Shown here in pieces: positions 1 to 5,832 of a DNA stretch of 5,932 nt. Position 1 is the stretch's first letter, and every line of letters starts with the position of its first letter. Location of the stretch: positions 1-5,932 of the forward strand of contig CAMHDG010000114.1 in NCBI GenBank assembly GCA_946183815.1. The letters are read 5' to 3'. Source of the stretch: an uncultured bacterium (GTDB lineage: Bacteria > Cyanobacteriota > Vampirovibrionia > Gastranaerophilales > Gastranaerophilaceae). A program made the position numbers and the translations under genes. The notes under the pieces are model-generated. The model did not search any database. It was not told the origin of the DNA and saw nothing but the letters and a program-made list of their open reading frames with translations.

Positions 1-12
1 TCACTATTCACT
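1..12. repeat. Partial ATTCACT tandem repeat at window edge
   Basis: TCACT followed by one complete ATTCACT: 1.7 units of the heptamer that is present four times at 5591-5618. The array probably continues to the left of the window. It ends one base before the 19-bp inverted repeat. Confidence 0.7.
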
Positions 13-13
13 G

Positions 14-55
14 TAAATTATTGTTTAGTGGCTAAAGCCACTAAACAATAATTTA
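14..55. repeat. Perfect 19-bp inverted repeat upstream of pfp
   Basis: Arms 14-32 and 37-55 are exact reverse complements around a four-base TAAA loop (33-36). The centre of the stem is GC-containing (GTGGC/GCCAC) and the outer part is AT-rich (ATTGTTTA/TAAACAAT). No clean T-run follows on the + strand, only TCTTTATT, so it is a poor intrinsic terminator. The right arm covers the likely -35 box of pfp (42-47). It could be an operator for a dimeric regulator, the terminator of a gene left of the window, or a small palindromic repeat element. The pairing is directly visible; the role is inference. Confidence 0.85.
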
Positions 56-70
56 TCTTTATTATATAAT
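42..70 (+). promoter_or_regulatory. Putative sigma70-type promoter of pfp
   Basis: A perfect -10 hexamer TATAAT lies at 65-70. With a 17-bp spacer, the -35 position is TAAACA (42-47), matching four of six consensus bases. Transcription would start near 77, giving a leader of roughly 26 bases that holds the Shine-Dalgarno. The -35 box is inside the right arm of the inverted repeat at 14-55, so a protein bound there could block or recruit polymerase. The surrounding DNA is very AT-rich, so the -10 match could partly be chance. Confidence 0.55.
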
Positions 71-87
71 ATAACTGTTGGTACTAT

Positions 88-95
88 AAAGAGGG
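88..95 (+). promoter_or_regulatory. Ribosome binding site of pfp
   Basis: AAAGAGGG ends seven bases before the ATG at 103. This is a strong Shine-Dalgarno match at good spacing and fixes the start codon. It contrasts with the two - strand genes, which have no comparable site. Confidence 0.8.
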
Positions 96-102
96 AAAAA
101 TT

Positions 103-1776
103 ATGACAAATTTATCACCATTACAGGTTGAAAGACTTAAATATCAACCTAAGTTACCTTCTTCATTATCTGAAGGTATTAATAAGTTAACTTACAGTGA
201 AGGTTCTGCAACAGAATCAGTTGCAAATCAGGCTGAAATCAAAGAATTATTCAAAAATACTTACGGAAAACCGACCGTAACATTTAATTCTTCAAATGAA
301 ACACAATCATTTGAACAAAGAAATGTTGGTGTTATATTATCAGGCGGACAAGCCCCTGGCGGACATAATGTTATCGCAGGTTTGTACGATGCCCTAAAAC
401 AAGCAAACCCTTCTAACAAGTTATATGGGTTCTTAGGCGGTCCAAGCGGTATTATTGAGGGTAAATACATTGAATTTACCGATGAATTTATGAACGAATA
501 CAGAAACACAGGCGGTTTCGATATTATCGGTTCAGGCAGAACAAAACTTGAAACAGAAGAACAGTTCAAATCTTCTTTAGAAGTTTGTAAAAAATTAAAC
601 ATCTCTGCTGTTGTAATAATAGGTGGTGACGATTCTAATACAAACGCTGCACTTTTAGCAGAATGGTTTGTTGCAAATAATGCAGGTATTCAAGTTATTG
701 GTTGCCCTAAAACTATCGATGGCGACCTTAAAAACGAACAAATTGAAATCTCATTTGGTTTCGATACTGCAACAAAAACTTACGGTGAACTCATTGGTAA
801 TATCCAAAGAGATGCTAACTCTGCTAAAAAATATTGGCACTTTGTTAAGATTATGGGAAGAAGTGCTTCTCACGTAGCATTAGAGGCTGCTCTACAAACT
901 CAACCTAATATCACTTTGATATCAGAAGAAGTTGAAGCAAAGAAAATGTCACTTTCTTCAATAATTGACTATATGACCGATATTATTACAAGACGTTCTC
1001 AAAACGGTAAGAACTTTGGTGTAGCAATTATCCCTGAAGGTTTAATCGAATTTATTCCGGAAATGGGTGCTATGATTGCTAACCTCAACGATATTATGAG
1101 TTCGTTAGAAAAAGACAGCCACTATACAAACGCTGAACAATCAGAAAAATTCTCAATCATAGAAAACACTTTATCAAGCGATAACGCAAAAGTGTTCTCA
1201 TCATTACCAACTTTGATTAAGGCTCAATTATTAATGGACAGAGATCCTCACGGTAATGTTCAGGTTTCAAAAATTGAAACTGAAAAATTATTAATCTCTA
1301 TGATTGAATCAAGATTAAAAGGTACAGGGGTTAAGTTCTCTGCACAATCACACTTCTTCGGTTATGAAGGACGTTGTGCATTCCCTTCAAACTTTGACGC
1401 AGATTATTGCTATTCATTGGGTTACAACGCATTTGCACTTATTACCTTTGGTTTGACAGGGTACTTATCGTCAGTAAGAAATCTTACAGAACCTGCTTCA
1501 AACTGGATAGCAGGCGGTGTGCCTCTAACAATGATGATGAATATGGAAAGACGTCATGGCGAAATGAAACCTGTAATCAAAAAAGCACTGGTTGAACTAG
1601 ATGGACCTGTATTCAAGCAGTTAGCCGATAACAGAGAAGACTGGGCTATGAACGACAGATATTTATTCCCAGGGGCTATCCAATACTTCGGACCAAGTTC
1701 TGTTTGTGATATCACAACAAGAACTCTTGCTCTTGAACAAGGGGTAAATAAGAAAGTTTTATCTGCAACAGTATAA
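103..1776 (+). CDS. pfp: Pyrophosphate--fructose 6-phosphate 1-phosphotransferase (PPi-PFK), long type
   Basis: Catalyses the reversible phosphorylation of fructose 6-phosphate to fructose 1,6-bisphosphate with pyrophosphate instead of ATP. It is cytosolic and serves glycolysis and gluconeogenesis. The 557 residues fit the long PPi-PFK clade, which includes the plant beta subunit and spirochaete enzymes, rather than the ~320-residue ATP-PFKs. Visible motifs: phosphate-binding GGQAPGG (81-87); GGFDIIGSGR (137-146); GGDDS (174-178), where the second Asp replaces the Gly of ATP enzymes and marks PPi use; PKTIDGD (202-208), with Lys203 typical of PPi enzymes and Asp206 the expected catalytic base; MGR (251-253) and PEG (311-313) of the fructose 6-phosphate site. 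The C-terminal part retains the long-clade extension (FDADYCYSLGYNAF region, about 434-447). The ATG is supported by the upstream GAGGG. The gene is intact, has its own terminator, and looks monocistronic. The assignment is secure; PPi specificity rests on the motifs. Confidence 0.97.
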   Translation: MTNLSPLQVERLKYQPKLPSSLSEGINKLTYSEGSATESVANQAEIKELFKNTYGKPTVTFNSSNETQSFEQRNVGVILSGGQAPGGHNVIAGLYDALKQANPSNKLYGFLGGPSGIIEGKYIEFTDEFMNEYRNTGGFDIIGSGRTKLETEEQFKSSLEVCKKLNISAVVIIGGDDSNTNAALLAEWFVANNAGIQVIGCPKTIDGDLKNEQIEISFGFDTATKTYGELIGNIQRDANSAKKYWHFVKIMGRSASHVALEAALQTQPNITLISEEVEAKKMSLSSIIDYMTDIITRRSQNGKNFGVAIIPEGLIEFIPEMGAMIANLNDIMSSLEKDSHYTNAEQSEKFSIIENTLSSDNAKVFSSLPTLIKAQLLMDRDPHGNVQVSKIETEKLLISMIESRLKGTGVKFSAQSHFFGYEGRCAFPSNFDADYCYSLGYNAFALITFGLTGYLSSVRNLTEPASNWIAGGVPLTMMMNMERRHGEMKPVIKKALVELDGPVFKQLADNREDWAMNDRYLFPGAIQYFGPSSVCDITTRTLALEQGVNKKVLSATV

Positions 1777-1793
1777 GACTAAATAAAATACTT

Positions 1794-1829
1794 AAAGACA
1801 TCGGCATAAAATATGCCGATGTCTTTTTT
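1794..1829 (+). terminator. Intrinsic terminator of pfp
   Basis: A 15-bp perfect stem (1794-1808 with 1812-1826) closes on an AAA loop. The T-run starts at 1824 and continues past the stem as TTTTTTATTTTT. The pfp stop codon ends 17 bases upstream. This is a canonical Rho-independent terminator. Confidence 0.95.
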
Positions 1830-1835
1830 ATTTTT

Positions 1836-1895
1836 CATTTACCCCTCATTTACCCCTCATACCTTTACCCATTTACCCCTTTACCCCTTTACCCC
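1836..1895. repeat. TTTACCCC short tandem repeat with G4 potential on the - strand
   Basis: Six TTTACCC(C) units start at 1838, 1849, 1864, 1872, 1880 and 1888. The first two belong to two exact 11-base units CATTTACCCCT (1836-1857), followed by a degenerate copy. The last three are contiguous 8-mers. The - strand reads GGGG-TAAA-GGGG-TAAA-GGGG-TAAAT-GGG (1895 to 1868), which satisfies the usual G-quadruplex pattern with short loops. The array lies exactly between the two opposing terminators. Repeat structure is directly visible; quadruplex formation is prediction. Confidence 0.9.
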
Positions 1896-1928
1896 AAAAG
1901 AAAAAGGAGTCTGTTTTTACCTGACTCC
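1896..1928 (-). terminator. Intrinsic terminator of the - strand operon
   Basis: Read on the - strand, GGAGTC (1928-1923) pairs with GACTCC (1911-1906) around an 11-base A-rich loop. It is followed by TTTTTCTTTT (1905-1896). It lies about 38 bases after the stop codon at 1967-1969. The stem is short (6 bp, four G-C pairs) but the T-run is good. Confidence 0.8.
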
Positions 1929-1966
1929 ATTTATAATACATTCCAATACTTTTCAGATTAATTTAT

Positions 1967-3655
1967 TTATGCACTTTTAGCATAATCTTTTTTTATTTCG
2001 GCAAAAGATGTATTTTTAATATCTTTGTCAAAATATTCATTCATAGCCACATTCATGGCTTTTTCACGGTTTTTCTTTGCGTTTCTTTTTGCAGTTACAG
2101 CGTTAGTTACCGATATATTCAAATAAGGAACACCCGCACCTAATACAACACCTGAATATGCATAGCCCGCAAGTTGTGCCCATGTTTTAAGTTTTAAATT
2201 CTTTTTAGCAATCGGGTTGGTAATCTTTTCAAAATCTTTAAGTAATTGTTTCATCTTTTTAGCCGAACCGTCAGCATTAACCACTGAAACACCATTTTCT
2301 TTTAGTGCTTCTGTCACAATTTCTCTGCGAGATGTAATATTACTGTTAAAGAATTTGTCAACTTTTTCACCAAAATGTTTGAATAAGAAACCGTCTTTTG
2401 AGTTTTCTTTATTATAACGAAGAACAGGATTATTCTTATCTTCGCATGCCATGACTACCCCTTTTTCGACAAAGTTGCCCAAAACGAGCCAGTTCAGGTA
2501 ACCGAGAATACTCTTGATATCTATTTCACGAAGTTCATCGTTATCTCTACCCATCCACATTCTTGAAAGAATAGTTGTACCGTATAAGCCTTTGAACTGG
2601 TCAATGGTAGGTGCTGTCCCTTTGAATAACATTCTGTCAAGGAATTGAGAAGGTTTAGCCTTTAAAGTTGCAAGCATAATACCTGCCATTGCACCCATAG
2701 ATGCAAGTTTTTTAGCCTTAAATGAGGCAGAGTTGTCTTTTGACCTTGACTCATCACCGCCAAACCCGTCAGAACCTGTCCTTTTCTTTGTCATCCAAAC
2801 ATTTATTGGTTGGAAACAAGCAGAGATAGCCATTGCTGCTCCTAAACCAAGCAAGGCTCTGCCTTTGCCAAAACTTTTTAAAGATGACACAAATTTATCA
2901 ACTTTTGAAACATCACCTGTTTCTTTCAAAGCCCTTGTCATTCTGTAAAAATCGTCTGTTACTGTTGTAACAGAAGATGATACTGACTTACTGCCATGGC
3001 TTACAATTAATTCAGACTCTGCACCGGTTGCCTCTACTAACCTTGCGTTTAATCTGTTTGTTACTGTTTTTCTTTGTTTTGCATCAAGATTATCATTGGC
3101 AAGTTTTTTCATATCGTCAATAATATCTTGCTTGCAATCTTCAGCAACAGTTACATATCCTTTTGAGTCTGCTCTATCACTTGAAGGGTTAAAGCCTTTG
3201 ATGCTTTCAACATAATCATTAATATAACTTTCAACATTACCTCCATTTGCTTTCCATTTTGCAGAGTGGACATCAACAGATTCATTAGATGCAAAAATTC
3301 TTTGAGGGCTTGAGATACCTTGTTTAGTCAAAGCCCCTGCAATAAGTGTACCTGCACCTAAACCGTATAATCCCACTGATGCATCATTTAAAGTTGATGT
3401 ATATTCTCTGAAGCCTGCCTCAAAGCCATAGCCCCAGCCTCTGCGCCATATTTCCATACCTGTTGTAGGTGTACCCATAAACCCAACGTCTGTTGCGGTT
3501 GCACCCCACACAGGATTTGTTGCCAAATAATCTAAAAACGCCGTAACACCTGCCCCTTTAAAAGCAACATTGTTATTGTTTTGTTGTTTTTGAGGTTTTG
3601 CATTATTGCGTGATATAGTTTGTTGTTGAATATTCTGACTAAAATTAACCTTCAT
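1967..3655 (-). CDS. Protein of unknown function, probable multi-pass membrane protein (paralogue of the upstream gene)
   Basis: 562 residues; I do not recognise a characterised family. There is no signal peptide. Residues 1-30 are polar, with Gln/Asn-rich stretches (QKQQNNNN, 22-29), ending in AFKG (31-34). Hydrophobic Gly/Ala-rich segments that could span or lie in a membrane fall near 93-112, 266-282, 315-331, 383-400 and 492-512. Residues 120-260 are charged and probably helical. Blocks shared with the neighbour: Q-x-I-N-x-W-x-T-x-K (282-290), F-K-G-x-x-P-T-x-D-Q (344-353), S-R-M (364-366) followed by D-x-E-L (372-375), and L-F-K-H-F-G (424-429). The C-terminus is Lys-rich. The start ATG lies three bases after the TAA of the upstream gene (TAA-AGT-ATG) with no clear Shine-Dalgarno, which suggests translational coupling. 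It is the last gene of the operon, closed by the terminator at 1896-1928. It is intact and its composition resembles its neighbours. That it is a real gene is well supported by length and paralogy; no function is proposed. Confidence 0.9.
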   Translation of the reverse strand: MKVNFSQNIQQQTISRNNAKPQKQQNNNNVAFKGAGVTAFLDYLATNPVWGATATDVGFMGTPTTGMEIWRRGWGYGFEAGFREYTSTLNDASVGLYGLGAGTLIAGALTKQGISSPQRIFASNESVDVHSAKWKANGGNVESYINDYVESIKGFNPSSDRADSKGYVTVAEDCKQDIIDDMKKLANDNLDAKQRKTVTNRLNARLVEATGAESELIVSHGSKSVSSSVTTVTDDFYRMTRALKETGDVSKVDKFVSSLKSFGKGRALLGLGAAMAISACFQPINVWMTKKRTGSDGFGGDESRSKDNSASFKAKKLASMGAMAGIMLATLKAKPSQFLDRMLFKGTAPTIDQFKGLYGTTILSRMWMGRDNDELREIDIKSILGYLNWLVLGNFVEKGVVMACEDKNNPVLRYNKENSKDGFLFKHFGEKVDKFFNSNITSRREIVTEALKENGVSVVNADGSAKKMKQLLKDFEKITNPIAKKNLKLKTWAQLAGYAYSGVVLGAGVPYLNISVTNAVTAKRNAKKNREKAMNVAMNEYFDKDIKNTSFAEIKKDYAKSA

Positions 3656-3658
3656 ACT

Positions 3659-5500
3659 TTAGTTTTGACTTTCTACACAATTTTTGAACGATTGGAATGT
3701 TGAGAATTTATCAGCATCTTTTCTCATGTTTTTAAAGGTTTCTAAACCTTTAAAATTGCCATGTTGTTGATAAATTGTTACATTTTCTTTACTATTACCG
3801 GCAGTTTTATCTGTTATATTATCCGATGTCATGCCTGCAAGCAACTCTTTTTTATGGTTTCTTTCTGTTTTTAGTCTTGTAAATACAGGAACTATTAATC
3901 CCAGAATCAATAAAGAAGAACCCAGATTAACCATTTGACATTTATTTCTTAAATGTTTCATATCTTCAAGACTTCTTACACCATCTTCAACAAGTTCATC
4001 AGTAGATTTAAGGTGAGTATTTACAACCCAGTTCCCAAATTTCTTGAAGATATTGGCATCTTTATCAACCTGTTTAGTTCGGTTTAATAATTTTACCCCT
4101 TTTGTATTTTCAAGATATGAAGCATAACCTTTTGCGGCATAATCACCAAGGAAATACATACTGCTAAAAGTTACAATATCTCTTGTTGTTGCTTCAGCAA
4201 GTTCGTTTTTATCGTCAGCAACAGCCATACGAGAACCAAACGTTACGGTTGATATTGCTCTTGCCTGATCCATTGTAGGGAACTGTCCTTTAAATTCAAA
4301 AATACTCTTGAACATTTCCTTATTAGGTAGTTTCATCATTGATAACAACGCTACCCCAACCATAGAACCTACTGATATAAATTTTTGTTTAATAAGTGCT
4401 TTTTTATCTGCTTTAATTTCTTCAGGTGATTTTTCTACTTTTTGAGTATCGTCTTTCTTTGCATAATCATCATATATAGGCGCACCCTTAACACCTGACA
4501 TTTTAGTTGTTATCCATCTGTTTATAGACTGCATAGACGCTGCAAGAGGTATAATAATCATCATTGCGATACTGCTTTTAACTCTTACAAGTTTTTTAGC
4601 CTTTTTAGCAAATGCTTCTATTTGTTCAGGGTTCTCTACACCATCTGCAATAAATCCCTTCAAAACACCTGTTGTATTTTTCATTGCAGATTTTAAATCA
4701 GACGTAACGGCTTTATCACCATTGCCAAATTTAACATTTTCCGTAATATGTGTTTGAGAAGCAGTTTGTTCAAACGCAGATTCTATGGTAGATTTAGCCT
4801 TTGCAGTTTTATTCTTTGTAAACCAGCCCTTAACTGTTCTGCCCATAGATTTGAGTCTTTCAGAGAATGACAAGTGTTTTTCTTCTTCAAATGTAGCGTT
4901 TGTTAATTTTTCCGCTGTTTCAGAGATGTTAGCACCTGAAATTTCGCCAAATACTTTTCTTGCATCACCATCAATACCTGATGCCTCATTCAGCATATTA
5001 TAGTGAGTAGCATAAACTCTTGCTTTTTTAGCGTCATTAAATTTAGCCATACCGTCTTGGTATGCCTGTGTTGATTCAGCGTTTTTATAATAATCAGAAA
5101 TTGTATCTATTGCATCATTACCTGCCCAACAACTTGATAAGTTAGCGTTTCCGCCCATTACCATCTTGTTAACGGCTTTGGCAGCACCAAGAGCAACAAA
5201 CCCCGGAATCATACAGTTAACAATTAAACCTGATGACTCTCTTCTGAATGCCTCAAAACCTGCAAATAAGTTTGTCAATGATTCCCAAATACTACGAGGC
5301 CCGATTGCAGTAATCAAATCTATTGCCGCAACATTTATCATAGGGTTCTTTTCACATGCTCTGATACCCTTTATTGCATAATCAACCGCTTTATCTGTAA
5401 TACGACCTTGAAAATTCGGACTGTTATCTTGTCTTTCGGCTCTGTTTCGGTTGTTGATTTTACTATTGGAATTGTTGTTTACACTAATTCGTTCTATCAT
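3659..5500 (-). CDS. Protein of unknown function, probable multi-pass membrane protein (first gene of the operon)
   Basis: 613 residues; no characterised family recognised. It has no signal peptide. The N-terminus is Asn/Arg-rich (1-28), ending in NFQG (29-32). Hydrophobic segments lie near 90-110, 308-324, 373-389, 442-458 and 523-541. Between 130 and 300 is a charged, mostly helical stretch, and 341-371 is a Lys/Asp/Glu-rich linker. Blocks shared with the downstream gene in the same order: Q-x-I-N-x-W-x-T (324-331), F-K-G-x-x-P-T-x-D-Q (403-412), S-R-M (423-425) followed by K-N-E-L (431-434), and I-F-K-K-F-G (484-489). A further NFKG is at 582-585 in a C-terminal tail that the paralogue lacks. 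The ATG at 5500-5498 is the only plausible start: an in-frame TAA lies at 5572-5570 with no ATG, GTG or TTG codon between. The upstream bases (TTGTAGA) are a poor Shine-Dalgarno. It overlaps nothing and is three bases from the next gene. Membrane location is inference from hydrophobicity. Confidence 0.9.
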   Translation of the reverse strand: MIERISVNNNSNSKINNRNRAERQDNSPNFQGRITDKAVDYAIKGIRACEKNPMINVAAIDLITAIGPRSIWESLTNLFAGFEAFRRESSGLIVNCMIPGFVALGAAKAVNKMVMGGNANLSSCWAGNDAIDTISDYYKNAESTQAYQDGMAKFNDAKKARVYATHYNMLNEASGIDGDARKVFGEISGANISETAEKLTNATFEEEKHLSFSERLKSMGRTVKGWFTKNKTAKAKSTIESAFEQTASQTHITENVKFGNGDKAVTSDLKSAMKNTTGVLKGFIADGVENPEQIEAFAKKAKKLVRVKSSIAMMIIIPLAASMQSINRWITTKMSGVKGAPIYDDYAKKDDTQKVEKSPEEIKADKKALIKQKFISVGSMVGVALLSMMKLPNKEMFKSIFEFKGQFPTMDQARAISTVTFGSRMAVADDKNELAEATTRDIVTFSSMYFLGDYAAKGYASYLENTKGVKLLNRTKQVDKDANIFKKFGNWVVNTHLKSTDELVEDGVRSLEDMKHLRNKCQMVNLGSSLLILGLIVPVFTRLKTERNHKKELLAGMTSDNITDKTAGNSKENVTIYQQHGNFKGLETFKNMRKDADKFSTFQSFKNCVESQN

Positions 5501-5590
5501 TCTACAATTTTCTGATACACATACTAACTTTTTTTTGGGGTGAAAAGCAAAATACGAAAGTGAAATTTTTTACTGTAGCAACCTGTGACC

Positions 5591-5618
5591 ATTCACTATT
5601 CACTATTCACTATTCACT
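5591..5618. repeat. Four perfect ATTCACT heptamers in tandem
   Basis: Exact 7-base units at 5591, 5598, 5605 and 5612. The same motif occurs at the other window edge (1-12, TCACT plus one full ATTCACT), next to the inverted repeat before pfp. Such short tandemly repeated heptamers between genes are known from cyanobacteria (STRR repeats). Here the array falls just downstream of the predicted start of transcription of the - strand operon, so it would lie in the 5' leader as AGTGAAT repeats. Confidence 0.95.
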
Positions 5619-5627
5619 ACATAAGAG

Positions 5628-5656
5628 ATTATACCAACCTCTATATTTATTTTAAA
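5628..5656 (-). promoter_or_regulatory. Putative promoter of the - strand operon
   Basis: On the - strand, TTTAAA (5656-5651, four of six -35 consensus bases) is followed after 17 bp by a perfect TATAAT (5633-5628). A TGG directly before the hexamer makes it an extended -10 (TGnTATAAT). Transcription would start near 5621, giving a leader of about 120 bases that begins with the four AGTGAAT repeats. A weaker alternative closer to the gene is TTGCTT (5550-5545), 18 bp, TAGTAT (5526-5521). The extended -10 is the stronger call, but it is a sequence match only. Confidence 0.6.
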
Positions 5657-5717
5657 GTGGGTAAAATTTAAAATTGCTAACAATTTTCAAAATATAAAAC
5701 AAATATTAATGTGATTT

Positions 5718-5746
5718 TTGATTGTTTTTTAAACAATGCATATATT
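5718..5746 (+). promoter_or_regulatory. Putative + strand promoter with a palindrome in its spacer
   Basis: TTGATT (5718-5723) and TATATT (5741-5746) are separated by exactly 17 bp, matching four and five of six consensus bases. The spacer is largely filled by the palindrome ATTGTTT-TTT-AAACAAT (5721-5737), a position typical of repressor operators. Transcription would start near 5753 and run toward the stem-loop at 5780-5832 and the right edge of the window. The region is very AT-rich, so chance matches are likely. Confidence 0.35.
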
Positions 5747-5779
5747 ATATTTCATTCCAAAACTTAATCATAATTTTAA

Positions 5780-5832
5780 AAAAAGCATGTTTATAAAACA
5801 GTCACAAAACGATAAAAAACAACATGCTTTTT
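5780..5832. terminator. 12-bp inverted repeat with long loop, possible terminator
   Basis: AAAAAGCATGTT (5780-5791) and AACATGCTTTTT (5821-5832) are exact complements around a 29-base A-rich loop. Both orientations have a T-run: on the - strand seven Ts (5784-5778), on the + strand five Ts. It could terminate a gene entering from the right on the - strand, or a short + strand transcript from the promoter-like element at 5718. The long loop is unusual for an intrinsic terminator, so the role is uncertain. Confidence 0.45.

Noticed and set aside
14..55. Insertion-sequence end or transposon terminal repeat
   Set aside because: The two arms are only four bases apart and no transposase lies within the window.
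261..602. 113-codon open frame on the - strand inside pfp
   Set aside because: Lies fully antisense to a confidently identified enzyme, has no Shine-Dalgarno, and its protein resembles no family; it is a by-product of the pfp codons.
668..877. 69-codon frame on the + strand inside pfp, and another at 1407-1595
   Set aside because: Out-of-frame readings of conserved pfp sequence, which shows no frameshift; no start signals.
1836..1895. CRISPR array
   Set aside because: The repeated unit is only 8-11 bases with no unique spacers and no cas genes; it is a simple tandem repeat.
2217..5381. Several 66-72-codon + strand frames antisense to the two unknown proteins (2217, 2733, 4785, 5166)
   Set aside because: All are shadows of long - strand genes whose reality is supported by mutual paralogy. 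None has an upstream ribosome site.
1967..5500. Phage structural or toxin-delivery genes
   Set aside because: Gly/Ala-rich hydrophobic segments in long proteins can resemble tape-measure proteins, but there are no other phage genes and no recognisable motif.
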